Positions 51,696 through 60,592 of a stretch of 64,000 nt of DNA are shown one piece after another. The first letter of the stretch is position 1. Each line of letters opens with the position of its first letter. The stretch covers positions 1 through 64,000 of the forward strand of contig NZ_PDHO01000024.1 of the NCBI RefSeq assembly GCF_002887815.1, written 5' to 3'. The notes below the pieces were generated by a model. It saw nothing but the letters and a program-made list of their open reading frames with translations, had not been told where the DNA came from and did not search any database. Made by a program: the position numbers and the translations under genes. This stretch comes from Mycobacterium sp. ENV421 (lineage in GTDB: Bacteria > Actinomycetota > Actinomycetes > Mycobacteriales > Mycobacteriaceae).

Positions 51696-51974
51696 TCAGG
51701 GTTCTGCGGAGCCGTCCACGACGGGGACGGTGCCCGCGTGAACCCCGGCGGCAATCGAGGCCTTGAGCGCGGAACATGCCAAAAACAGACCCGGACGGCT
51801 CTCGCCGGTCAATTGTGCTGCCGTGCAACGCTCTTCGCACCGGCTGAACGCAGACTCGCTCCATTGCACACTGGTCTGATTCCAGCTGCTCTTGCGGACC
51901 TGGACACCCGCCCCGCAGCGCCCGCAGGTCACAGGGACCATCGGCGCATCGTCGAGGCGGTTGTCGCGGCGCAT
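51696..51974 (-). CDS. Small Cys-rich protein linked to KshA-like gene
   Basis: This 92-residue protein has a CGRC knuckle at about residues 17-20 and a second CEERC near 48-52, enough for a Zn or Fe-S site. The segment VRKSSWNQTSVQW lies between them. The ATG at 51974 lies 8 bp after the Rieske stop and has an AGGGTAGGA-like site. I recall similar small proteins beside steroid Rieske genes but cannot assign a function; an electron-transfer or chaperone role is possible. Confidence 0.7.
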   Translation of the reverse strand: MRRDNRLDDAPMVPVTCGRCGAGVQVRKSSWNQTSVQWSESAFSRCEERCTAAQLTGESRPGLFLACSALKASIAAGVHAGTVPVVDGSAEP

Positions 51975-51982
51975 TCCTACCC

Positions 51983-53125
51983 TTACTCCGTCGACCCGGA
52001 CGTCGCGCGCGCGGCGATATTGGCGTCCACTTCCTTCATCCAGGCCGCGGTGGGCTGCGTTGTGTCGAGTTCGAACTCGAAGCGATCCACCATGTCTGGC
52101 GTCACGTCCGCGGCATCGACATAGAACTGCTCGTACCACCGCCGCAGTTGATAGACCGGCCCATCCTCCTCGACGAGCAGCGGATTGTCGATCCGGGTCT
52201 TGTTGCGCCAGATCTGGACATCCTGTTCGAAGCCCATCTTGACGAAGTCGCCAAGGCCGATCGCCGTCTGCATGGCGAGGTCATCGGGAAGCTCAGCAGA
52301 CTTCTTGACGATGATTCCGTACTGCAGGACAAAGGAATTCGCGTCGATCGGATAGTGACAATTGATCAGAACCGTGCGGTGGTCGACATCGGTGTAGTGA
52401 TAGGTCAAATCGTCGATCATGAACGACGGGCCGTAGTACGACGCCACCGACGTGGTTCCCAACATCTGGGTTTCGCCGGGTTCCCCGATGTCGGGCCGGC
52501 CCGCGCTGTTCATGTACTGCGTGGCCACGTGACCTTCGAAGATGTTCTTGAACTGCGTCGGCAGCGACCCGTGGATATAGAAGAAGTGCGCCATGTCGAC
52601 AACGTTGTCGATGATTTCCCGGCAGTTGGTGTGCACCACGGTGGTGTACCAGTGCCAGTCGGTCCAGTCGTCGCTGCTCGCACCCTCGATGCGCGGGATT
52701 GTCACGTCGGCCGGTGGCGCGTTGCGCTCCGGGTCGTTCCAGACGAACAGCATGCCGTCCTGCTGCATGGTTGGCCACGACGCAGTGCGGGCCAGCTTCG
52801 GTGTGCGCTTGCTGTACGGAACGAGTTTGCACTTGCCGTCCGCGCCCCAGCGCCAGTCGTGGAAGGGGCAGGCGATCTCATTGCCCTTGGCGGTGCCCTG
52901 GGACAGGTCACCGCCCATGTGACGGCAGTATCCGTCGAGCACGGCGATGGTGCCGTCCTGGCCGCGGAACACGACGAGCTTCTGTCCGAACGCATTGATC
53001 TGGTGGGGTTCGCCGTCATCGAAATCGCGAATCAGCCCCAGGCAGTGCCATCCCCGAGCGAACCGGGTCGGCACCGCGCCGGCCTCGATCAATCGGATCT
53101 CGTCGGCCTCGGGTTGCGTCGTCAT
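51983..53125 (-). CDS. kshA: Rieske oxygenase, KshA-like 2
   Basis: This 380-residue paralogue of the oxygenase at 29469 has the same ligand numbering: Cys67/His69, Cys86/His89, and His180/His185. The DMAHFFYIH and GFEQDVQIW segments are kept. It is divergent from the KstD-like gene, so the enzymes that break open the B ring are regulated from one region. The start MTTQPEADE gives an N-terminus collinear with its paralogue. Confidence 0.92.
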   Translation of the reverse strand: MTTQPEADEIRLIEAGAVPTRFARGWHCLGLIRDFDDGEPHQINAFGQKLVVFRGQDGTIAVLDGYCRHMGGDLSQGTAKGNEIACPFHDWRWGADGKCKLVPYSKRTPKLARTASWPTMQQDGMLFVWNDPERNAPPADVTIPRIEGASSDDWTDWHWYTTVVHTNCREIIDNVVDMAHFFYIHGSLPTQFKNIFEGHVATQYMNSAGRPDIGEPGETQMLGTTSVASYYGPSFMIDDLTYHYTDVDHRTVLINCHYPIDANSFVLQYGIIVKKSAELPDDLAMQTAIGLGDFVKMGFEQDVQIWRNKTRIDNPLLVEEDGPVYQLRRWYEQFYVDAADVTPDMVDRFEFELDTTQPTAAWMKEVDANIAARATSGSTE

Positions 53126-53263
53126 CGTGCGTCCGTCCTTCGATCGATCCATTCGCGGGCTGATGTCCCATTGAACTGCGGAGAGGGTCCATCGCGAGGC
53201 GCGCGTTCCGCTCAAAGGGAGATCAGATCCGAAATCGCCAGGATCGGCCTTATCGTCACAATC

Positions 53264-54976
53264 GTGACCACCACCAGCCACAACACCGTTCCCGCCGGAC
53301 TGACCGTCGCCGACATCGAGGTGGATCTCCTCGTCGTCGGTTCGGGGACCGGGCTGGCGGCCGCCCTGGCCGCTCGAGAGCAGGGGTTGTCGGTTCTCGT
53401 CGTGGAGAAGTCGGCACAGGTCGGTGGTTCGACGGCCCGGTCCGGTGGTGCGTTGTGGCTGCCCGCCAGCCCGGTGATCTCCGAATGCGGCGGGGTGGAC
53501 ACCCCGAGCCGGGCGCAGACCTACCTCGAATCGGTCGTCGCCGGCTCGGCCCCGCGGGAACGGTCGGCGGCGTACGTGGACAACCTTCCGGCGACCGTCG
53601 ACATGCTGCGTCGCACCACGCCGATGAAATTGTTCTGGGCGAAGGAGTATTCCGACTACCACCCCGAAGAGCCCGGCGGCTCGGCGGCGGGGCGCACCTG
53701 CGAGTGCCGCCCGCTCGACACCGCGATTCTCGGCGAGTACCTCCCGGATCTGCGGCCGGGCATCATGGAGGCCGGCATTCCGATGCCGACCACAGGTGCG
53801 GACTACCGCTGGATGAATCTGATGAGCCGGGTGCCCCGAAAAGGGCTGCCCACCATCGTCAAACGGCTTGCGCAGAGTGTGGGCGGGCTGGCGCTCGGCA
53901 GGCGGTACGCCGCCGGGGGTCAGGCGCTGGCCGCCGGCCTGTTCGCCGGGGCCATTCGCGCCGAGATCCCGATCTGGCTCAACACCGCCCTTGCTGATCT
54001 CATCGTCGAGGCAGGCGAGGTCACCGGTGCGATCGTCGAGCACGCAGGCACGACCGTCACCGTCACCGTCACGGCGCGGCGCGGTGTGGTGCTCGCGGCC
54101 GGCGGCTTCGACCACCGGATGGACATGCGGCGGAAATTCCAGTCCGAGTCGCTGGAAAACAACTTCAGCCTCGGCGCCGAGTCCAATACCGGTGACGCGA
54201 TCTGGATCGGCCAGGACGTCGGCGCCGACATTGCCCTGATGGATCAGTCATGGTGGTTCCCTGCTGTGGCACCGTTGCCCGGCAGGGCTCCGGCGGTGAT
54301 GCTGGCCGAGCGGTCGCTGCCCGGATCGTTCATCGTCGACCAGAACGGTCGCCGGTTCGCCAACGAGTCAGCCGATTACATGAGCTTCGGTCAGCGCATC
54401 CTGCAGCTGGAAAACGCAGGGACACCGGTGGACAGCATGTGGATCATCTTCGACCAGCAGTATCGCAACAGCTATGTGTTTGCCGCCGAGCTGTTTCCCC
54501 GCATGCCTATCCCCCGCACCTGGTATGACGCCGGAATCGCCGTGCGGGCAGACGATTTCGGCGCGCTGGCGCGCCAGATGAACGTTCCGCACGAGGACTT
54601 CCGCGCGACGGTGGACCGCTTCAACGAGGATGCGTTCGCCGGCGAGGATCCCGACTTCGGGCGCGGCCGTAGCGCATACGACCGGTATTACGGTGATCCG
54701 ACGATCACCCCCAACCCGAACCTGCGGCCGCTGACCAAGGGACCGTTCTACGCGGTGAAGATGGTGCTCAGTGACCTCGGTACCTGCGGTGGGTTGCGCG
54801 CCGATGACCGCGCCCGCGTGCTCCGGGAAGACGGCACCGTCATCGACGGGCTGTACGCGATCGGCAACACCGCGGCCAATGCATTCGGGAACACCTATCC
54901 CGGCGCCGGTGCGACCATCGCGCAGGGGCTCGTGTACGGCTACATCGCGGCGCTGGACGCCGCACGCGAACGGTGA
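53264..54976 (+). CDS. kstD: 3-Ketosteroid delta1-dehydrogenase (KstD-like)
   Basis: This 570-residue FAD enzyme has LLVVGSGTGLAAALAAREQG and the C-terminal block AIGNTAANAFGNTYPGAGATI. The Tyr and Gly of TYPGAG correspond to Tyr487/Gly491 of R. erythropolis KstD1, which bind the 3-keto group. That supports 1,2-desaturation of a 4-ene-3-ketosteroid. The start is a GTG at 53264; an inverted pair GTCAC-AATC-GTGAC (53255-53268) overlaps it. A 4-ene-5-alpha or 4-ene steroid from the delta4 enzymes would be its substrate. Confidence 0.88.
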   Translation: MTTTSHNTVPAGLTVADIEVDLLVVGSGTGLAAALAAREQGLSVLVVEKSAQVGGSTARSGGALWLPASPVISECGGVDTPSRAQTYLESVVAGSAPRERSAAYVDNLPATVDMLRRTTPMKLFWAKEYSDYHPEEPGGSAAGRTCECRPLDTAILGEYLPDLRPGIMEAGIPMPTTGADYRWMNLMSRVPRKGLPTIVKRLAQSVGGLALGRRYAAGGQALAAGLFAGAIRAEIPIWLNTALADLIVEAGEVTGAIVEHAGTTVTVTVTARRGVVLAAGGFDHRMDMRRKFQSESLENNFSLGAESNTGDAIWIGQDVGADIALMDQSWWFPAVAPLPGRAPAVMLAERSLPGSFIVDQNGRRFANESADYMSFGQRILQLENAGTPVDSMWIIFDQQYRNSYVFAAELFPRMPIPRTWYDAGIAVRADDFGALARQMNVPHEDFRATVDRFNEDAFAGEDPDFGRGRSAYDRYYGDPTITPNPNLRPLTKGPFYAVKMVLSDLGTCGGLRADDRARVLREDGTVIDGLYAIGNTAANAFGNTYPGAGATIAQGLVYGYIAALDAARER

Positions 54977-55642
54977 TCAGTCGGCGTCTTCGGCGTCGGC
55001 TTTCCGCTCGATCTCGTACCAGTAGGACGGGTCGGGCCATGGAATCTTGCCGCCCTCACCGACTTTCGGGAAATTCGCCTCCGCCTCGTCGAGATCCTTC
55101 ATGAGTTTGAGGGTGAGTTCCCGTTCGGATGCGTAGTATCTGTCGGCCCACTCCAGCGCGATCTTGGCGTACGCCCAGGAGGGATCCGCGGCGGCCCATC
55201 GAGCTTCCTTGGCGGCGTCGCGCTGCATCCTGTCGATGTAGGCGATGTGCTCTTGCAGCATCTGTTTGAGCGACGCCGGATCGCTCAGGTGTCCCAACGT
55301 CACCCTCAGGATCGCTGGATGTTTGAGCGACGGCGGCTCGACCGGCGCCTCCCTGGCCCAGCGGGTCACCGCGTCCATCCCGGTCGGGGTGATCTTGTAG
55401 AGACGACGGTTGCGGGTGCCTGCGCCGTCCACTCGCGAGGTGAGCAGGCCCATCTTCTCGAGCTTCTTGAGCTCCGAATAGATCTGGCTGAACGCGGGGC
55501 TGCCGTAGTAGTAGCGCATGCTCCAGTCGATCCACTTCCGGATGTCGTAACCCGACAGCTCCGTCTCGTATGACAGCATCCCGAGCAACGCCCAGCCGGT
55601 CGCGGACAGCGACGGCATGGCGCCAGACTCGGATTCGGTCAT
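54977..55642 (-). CDS. PadR-family transcriptional regulator
   Basis: This 221-residue protein has an N-terminal winged helix (LSATGWALLGMLSYETELSGYDI) and a C-terminal antiparallel helical dimer domain (PadR Vir_act_alpha_C-like). It converges with the KstD-like gene with no gap between the stops. PadR repressors respond to phenolic ligands. Its targets may be the KshA2/KstD divergon or the downstream thioesterase; no operator was recognised. Confidence 0.88.
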   Translation of the reverse strand: MTESESGAMPSLSATGWALLGMLSYETELSGYDIRKWIDWSMRYYYGSPAFSQIYSELKKLEKMGLLTSRVDGAGTRNRRLYKITPTGMDAVTRWAREAPVEPPSLKHPAILRVTLGHLSDPASLKQMLQEHIAYIDRMQRDAAKEARWAAADPSWAYAKIALEWADRYYASERELTLKLMKDLDEAEANFPKVGEGGKIPWPDPSYWYEIERKADAEDAD

Positions 55643-55742
55643 CTGCTCAGGGTATCAACCCTGGTCACAGGTTTGCCTGCACCGACCGCTGGCCGGGATG
55701 CCGCATTGCGCGGTAGCACCCGTCGGCCGAAAGATGGTCGGG

Positions 55743-56339
55743 ATGTCCGCAACGCACGAGGATGACGCCGCAGAGGAGCTGTATGCGTCACTGACCAACT
55801 CGGTGCGTCGGCTGGTCGATGTCGCCATCCGCAGTCATACCGCTCTGGATGGCATCGCGTCGGCGAAGGCCAAGATCGACGCCGCGGCCGATGAGCTCAG
55901 CAGCGACTTGATTCCCGGATCGTTCGGCGTCCAACTGGACCCCTCCGGGAGCCCCCGGGCGTGGGGCAACGCTGTCATCGGGTTACGCAACGCGTTGGCG
56001 CCGCCGCTCGTCGTACACCAGGAGTCCGACGGCAGCGTGTGGGCGGAGGTGACGCTGGGCGCGGCCTACGAGGGACCCCCCGGACACGTGCACGGCGGCA
56101 TCTGCGCCTTGCTGCTCGATCACGTGCTCGGGGCAACCGCGCACAAACCGGGCCGGCCCGCCGTCACCGGAACGCTCACGCTGCGCTACGAGTTGGGGAC
56201 CCGGCTGGGACCTGTGCGGGCCGAGGCTCACGTCGACCGGATCTCCGGCGTGAAGACCTACGCCGTCGGGCACCTGTCGACGTCCGACGGTGTGACGGTG
56301 CGCGCGGAAGGGGTCTTCATTCATCCGCGGACAGCGTGA
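55743..56339 (+). CDS. PaaI-type hotdog thioesterase
   Basis: This 198-residue protein has a C-terminal 4HBT hotdog domain with GHVHGGICALLLDHVLG, the HGG loop and catalytic Asp of the family, and an N-terminal helical stretch of about 75 residues. It would release an acid from an acyl-CoA made in the catabolic region. The ATG at 55743 gives the alignable start. Confidence 0.85.
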   Translation: MSATHEDDAAEELYASLTNSVRRLVDVAIRSHTALDGIASAKAKIDAAADELSSDLIPGSFGVQLDPSGSPRAWGNAVIGLRNALAPPLVVHQESDGSVWAEVTLGAAYEGPPGHVHGGICALLLDHVLGATAHKPGRPAVTGTLTLRYELGTRLGPVRAEAHVDRISGVKTYAVGHLSTSDGVTVRAEGVFIHPRTA

Positions 56340-56392
56340 CGAGTCCGCACCCCGTGCTGGACACCGCCGCAGCACGCTGATAGGACAGGCTG

Positions 56393-57229
56393 ATGCCGCT
56401 TGCTCGAACCGCCGATCTCGTCACCGCCGCATACCGCGCGGGTTCCGGAGTGCTCGCCTGCAACGTGATCATGCTCGAACATGCCGAGGCCATCGTCACC
56501 GGCGCCGAACATGTTGGCAGGCCGGTGATTCTGCAGATCAGTGAGAACGCCGTTAAATTCCACCACGACAGGCTGCACCCGATCGCAGCCGCGGCGAGCG
56601 CAGTCGCCGCCGCGTCCGAGGTCGACGTCGCGGTTCATCTCGACCACGTCGAAGACGAGCGCCTTCTGCACGCCTGCGCCGGCACCGGCGCGTCGTCGGT
56701 CATGTTCGATGCGTCCGCTCTGGACTATGCCGCCAACATTGCCGCCACGAAATCCGCTGCGCAATGGGCACATCGGGAGGGTTTGTTCCTCGAAGCGGAA
56801 CTCGGCGAAGTGGGCGGCAAGGACGGTGCACACGCTCCCGGTGTTCGCACCGACCCCGGCGAGGCAGCTGAGTTCGTCGCGGCGACCGGCGTCGATGCCC
56901 TGGCGGTCGCGGTGGGAAGCTCCCACGCGATGGCCGACCGCAGCGCCACCCTGGATTTCGAACTCATCCGGCGGTTGCGTGCCGCCGTACCGGTTCCCCT
57001 TGTGTTGCACGGCTCGTCAGGAGTTGCCGACAGCGAACTTCGCAAGGCCGTCGAGGCCGGGATCACCAAGATCAATGTGGGCACGCTGCTCAACGTCCGT
57101 TTCACCGCCGCGGTCCGCGCCCACCTGGCCGCGGACCCGAACGTCAACGATCCGCGCCGTTACCTCGCGCCCGCACGCGAAGCGATCGCCGAGGCGGTCG
57201 CCGCGCTGATCACCACGGTCGACGGGTAG
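56393..57229 (+). CDS. Class II aldolase, GatY/KbaY-like
   Basis: This 278-residue zinc aldolase has catalytic Asp84 and zinc ligand His85 (HLDH), Glu136, and zinc ligands His178 (SSHAMAD) and His206 (LHGSSG). Length and motifs match tagatose- or fructose-1,6-bisphosphate aldolases. A GatZ/KbaZ-like gene across the divergent regulator favours the tagatose-bisphosphate type, whose activity needs that partner. It is convergent with the DeoR gene. Confidence 0.88.
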   Translation: MPLARTADLVTAAYRAGSGVLACNVIMLEHAEAIVTGAEHVGRPVILQISENAVKFHHDRLHPIAAAASAVAAASEVDVAVHLDHVEDERLLHACAGTGASSVMFDASALDYAANIAATKSAAQWAHREGLFLEAELGEVGGKDGAHAPGVRTDPGEAAEFVAATGVDALAVAVGSSHAMADRSATLDFELIRRLRAAVPVPLVLHGSSGVADSELRKAVEAGITKINVGTLLNVRFTAAVRAHLAADPNVNDPRRYLAPAREAIAEAVAALITTVDG

Positions 57230-57239
57230 TCACGCGGCC

Positions 57240-58025
57240 TCAGGCGTCACCCACCTCCACGACGTGGACATGCACCCCCGCCGCACCGATTCGCTCCAGC
57301 TGTGTCGGGTCGGCGGTGGAGTCGGTCACGAGGTGATCGATCTCCTTGAGTGTCACCATCTTTGCGAGAGTGACCTTGCCGATCTTGGAGCCGTCGACGG
57401 CGACGATCACCTGCTGCGCGTTGGCGGCCATGGCCATCGCGGTGCGTGCTTCCGCCTCGTCGAACGTGGTGGGCCCCACCTCGGCTGACATCCCGTCCGC
57501 ACCGAGAACCGCGGTGCCGACGTTGATCACCTGGAACGCGTGCTCAGACATCGGCCCCACCGCCTCCAACGAGTTCGCCCGCACCAAACCGCCGGTCACG
57601 ATCACCTTCATGTGCGCGTCGACGGCGCACTCGGCGGCGATCGTCAGGGAGTTCGTCACGATCGTCATCTGCGGACGGCCTTTGAGCGATCGCGCGACCT
57701 CACTGGTGGTCACCCCACCGGTCAAGGCCACCGCCTGAGGTCCGGCAGGCACCAGCGCGGCGGCGTGCTGGGCGATCCGCTGTTTGATCGCGATCATCCG
57801 GTGATCACGCAGCCGGACCGGAATCTCACTGCCGCTCGGATCGAGAGCCCGTGCCCCGCCGTGCGTTCGGACCAGCAGTCCCTGGTCTTCGAGCTCGCTG
57901 AGGTCGCGGCGCAACGTCGCCGCCGACACCCGCAGCTCGGTGCGAAGCACCTGCGAGTCGACTTCGCCCCGCGCCCGCAGCAGCGAGAGCACCTCACGCA
58001 TCCGATCGGTGCGTCTGGTCGACAT
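57240..58025 (-). CDS. DeoR/GlpR-family sugar-responsive repressor
   Basis: This 261-residue protein has an N-terminal helix-turn-helix (VDSQVLRTELRVSAATLRRDLSEL) and a C-terminal DeoR sensor domain (ALTGGVTTSEVAR, TNSLTIAAE, GADGMSAEVGPTTFDE). Such proteins respond to phosphorylated sugars. A perfect palindrome 44 bp upstream lies in the divergent region with the GatZ-like gene, so it likely controls both directions. Confidence 0.92.
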   Translation of the reverse strand: MSTRRTDRMREVLSLLRARGEVDSQVLRTELRVSAATLRRDLSELEDQGLLVRTHGGARALDPSGSEIPVRLRDHRMIAIKQRIAQHAAALVPAGPQAVALTGGVTTSEVARSLKGRPQMTIVTNSLTIAAECAVDAHMKVIVTGGLVRANSLEAVGPMSEHAFQVINVGTAVLGADGMSAEVGPTTFDEAEARTAMAMAANAQQVIVAVDGSKIGKVTLAKMVTLKEIDHLVTDSTADPTQLERIGAAGVHVHVVEVGDA

Positions 58026-58068
58026 GGCGGTGCCTCCTCCGCTGCGCAGGCCGGGCGATCAGCCAAAC

Positions 58069-58085
58069 GATCAGTTTTACTGATC
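58069..58085. promoter_or_regulatory. DeoR operator candidate
   Basis: GATCAGT-TTT-ACTGATC is a perfect 7-3-7 palindrome. An extra GATCAG half lies about 11 bp to its left and a related GTGATT about 8 bp to its right, giving repeats spaced near one helical turn. It lies in the 111-bp gap between the DeoR and GatZ-like starts, an ideal place for two-way repression. Confidence 0.7.
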
Positions 58086-58136
58086 ACTTGACGTGATTGC
58101 ATTGCGCACTCTGAGCGAGCTTCCCATGATCGAGCA

Positions 58137-59459
58137 ATGTTGCAAATGTCCGGGGAGCGGATCAGCTGGCTCGCCGACACGATCCGCAGACACAAGTCCG
58201 GGGAGACGGTCGGTGTCTATTCGGTCTGCTCGGCACACCCCACGGTGGTCGAGGCGGCGATCGTGCAGGCCGCCACCGATGGCGTGCCGGTGCTGATCGA
58301 AGCCACGTCCAATCAGGTCGACCAGTTCGGCGGCTACACCGGAATGCGCCCGGCCGAGTTCCGCGACCTCGTGCACGGCATCGCCGACCGATGCGGATTC
58401 CCGCGCAGCCGGGTCGTGCTCGGCGGCGACCATCTGGGCCCGAATCGTTGGCAGGGCGAAACCGCCGCCGCCGCAATGGAAAAGGCCGATGGGCTGATCG
58501 CCGCGTACGTCGAGGCCGGCTACGCGAAGATTCACCTCGATTGCAGCATGTCCTGTGCCGACGACCCGGCCGTCCTCGATGACGAGACCGTGGCGCAGCG
58601 CACCGCACAGCTGCTGCACGTCGCCGAAGAATCCGCGCAGCGCAGCGGCGCCGGCCATCCGATGTACGTCATCGGCACCGAGGTGCCGGTTCCGGGCGGG
58701 GCCCACGAGACGCTCGGCGTCCTGACCCCCACACCCCCGGACCGTGCGCAGCGGACCATCGACGCGCATCGCGCCGCGTTCACCCGGTCTGGGCTCGACC
58801 ACGTGTGGCCCCGGGTCATGGCTCTGGTGGTGCAGCCCGGCGTGGAATTCGACCATCTTCAGGTCATCGACTACCGCCGCAACGCCACCGCGGCGCTGCG
58901 GCGCGTTCTCGACACCGAACCGCATCTGGTGTTCGAGGCGCATTCCACCGACTATCAGCGACCCGCACAATTGCGCGAGCTCGTCGAAGACCATTGGGCC
59001 GTCCTCAAAGTCGGCCCGGGACTGACCTTCGCGATGCGCGAGGCGCTCTTCGGACTCGCCCACATCGAGAACCAACTGCTGCAGGAGTCGCGGTCCGACC
59101 TGATCGAGGTCGTCGAACGACGCATGCTCGCCAATCCCCAGTACTGGCAGGCCTATTACGACGGGGATCCGCAGACCCAGCAGACGGCCCGCCGCTACAG
59201 CTTCAGCGACCGGTTGCGGTACTACTGGGCCGACGACGAGGTCGATGCCGCGCGCCGACATCTTCTGGACAACCTCGACCGGGTCGGCATCCCGCTGCCG
59301 CTCGTCAGTCAATTCCTCCCGCATCAGTACGACCGCGTCCGCGCCGGCGAACTCGATCTGACCGCCAACGCCCTGGTGATCGACAGGATTCGAGATGCCA
59401 TGCGGCCCTACGCGCGCGCCTGCCGCACTGAGAACACGACCACCGGAGACCAACGATGA
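58137..59459 (+). CDS. GatZ/KbaZ-like tagatose-bisphosphate aldolase subunit
   Basis: This 440-residue protein has the family's opening GVYSVCSAHPTVVEAA, LGGDHLGPNRWQ and the HLDCSMSC block, all typical of the GatZ/KbaZ/AgaZ TIM-barrel subunit that supports the GatY-type aldolase. It starts the rightward operon facing the DeoR gene and overlaps the SIS gene by 4 bp. GatZ proteins were once called kinases; no kinase motif is seen. Confidence 0.9.
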   Translation: MLQMSGERISWLADTIRRHKSGETVGVYSVCSAHPTVVEAAIVQAATDGVPVLIEATSNQVDQFGGYTGMRPAEFRDLVHGIADRCGFPRSRVVLGGDHLGPNRWQGETAAAAMEKADGLIAAYVEAGYAKIHLDCSMSCADDPAVLDDETVAQRTAQLLHVAEESAQRSGAGHPMYVIGTEVPVPGGAHETLGVLTPTPPDRAQRTIDAHRAAFTRSGLDHVWPRVMALVVQPGVEFDHLQVIDYRRNATAALRRVLDTEPHLVFEAHSTDYQRPAQLRELVEDHWAVLKVGPGLTFAMREALFGLAHIENQLLQESRSDLIEVVERRMLANPQYWQAYYDGDPQTQQTARRYSFSDRLRYYWADDEVDAARRHLLDNLDRVGIPLPLVSQFLPHQYDRVRAGELDLTANALVIDRIRDAMRPYARACRTENTTTGDQR

Positions 59460-60589
59460 CCAGTTCCACGCCAGCCCAAGAAGACGGCGGCGCAACGATT
59501 CTCGAGATCGGGCAGCAGCCCGGCGTGTGGCGGCAGGTCGCCCATCGCAACGATCCCGCGATCGCCGACTTCGTCCGCACGATCGTCGAACGGCCGGATA
59601 TCCGGGTCATCCTGACCGGGGCGGGCAGCTCCGCGTTCATCGGCGACATGGCCGCCGCCACGCTTCGCCGGCACCTCGGACGCCGCGTCGACGCGATCGC
59701 CACCACGAGCATCGTCAGCAACCCGCTCGATCACCTCGAACGGAACACCCCGACGCTGATGGTCTCGTTCGGCCGTTCCGGCAATAGTCCCGAGAGCCTG
59801 GCCACCACAGCGTTGGCCGACGAGCTGATCGACGATATCTGGCACCTCGTCCTCACCTGCGACGCCGACGGCACGCTCGCGAAGGCGCACGCCGGCCGGC
59901 CGAACTCCGCCGTCGTCTGTATGCCCGAGCGTGCCAACGACACCGGTTTTGCCATGACCTCGAGCCTGACCTCGATGTTGTTGACATGTCTGCAGCTGCT
60001 CGGTCCGGCCACCGCCGCCAACGGCGAGGCGCTGGCCACCGCGGCCGAATACGTCGCAAGCCTGCGGAGCGACATCGCGGCGCTGGCCAGGACCAAAAAG
60101 AAACGGCTGGTCTACCTGGGCAGTGGACCGCTCGAAGGGCTCGCGCAGGAGTCCGCGCTGAAGATGCTGGAGCTGACCGCCGGTGAGGTCGACACCTACT
60201 TCGACTCCCCGCTGGGCTTCCGGCACGGGCCGAAGTCCGTGCTCGACGGTGACACGCTCGTCGTCGTCTACTCCGCCACCGACCCGTACACCCACCGCTA
60301 CGACCTCGACATCATCGCCGAGATTCGGGCCCAACTCGGCGACGACGCGGTCGCGGTGCTCAGCACCGAGCCGCTGCCCGAGGAGTACGGCGAGGCTGTC
60401 GTGTTGCCAGGCCTCGACGGTCTGGACGACGCGATGGTCGCACTGGCGTACGTGGTGTTCGCGCAATACCTGGCACTGTTCACCGCACTGGAGCACGGCA
60501 AGACACCGGACAATCCTTTCCCCTCCGGCGAGGTCAGCCGCGTCGTTCGCGGCGTCACGATCCATCCCATGACCAGGAACGGACGGTAG
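59456..60589 (+). CDS. agaS: SIS-domain sugar isomerase/deaminase, AgaS-like
   Basis: This 377-residue protein has two SIS domains (GAGSSAFIGD...FGRSGNSPES and GSGPLEGLAQESALKMLE). AgaS acts on galactosamine 6-phosphate to give tagatose 6-phosphate and ammonia, which the GatY/GatZ pair could process after a second phosphorylation. The symbol is assigned by similarity plus context. It overlaps the GatZ gene and is 3 bp before the kinase. Confidence 0.85.
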   Translation: MTSSTPAQEDGGATILEIGQQPGVWRQVAHRNDPAIADFVRTIVERPDIRVILTGAGSSAFIGDMAAATLRRHLGRRVDAIATTSIVSNPLDHLERNTPTLMVSFGRSGNSPESLATTALADELIDDIWHLVLTCDADGTLAKAHAGRPNSAVVCMPERANDTGFAMTSSLTSMLLTCLQLLGPATAANGEALATAAEYVASLRSDIAALARTKKKRLVYLGSGPLEGLAQESALKMLELTAGEVDTYFDSPLGFRHGPKSVLDGDTLVVVYSATDPYTHRYDLDIIAEIRAQLGDDAVAVLSTEPLPEEYGEAVVLPGLDGLDDAMVALAYVVFAQYLALFTALEHGKTPDNPFPSGEVSRVVRGVTIHPMTRNGR

Positions 60590-60592
60590 ACG

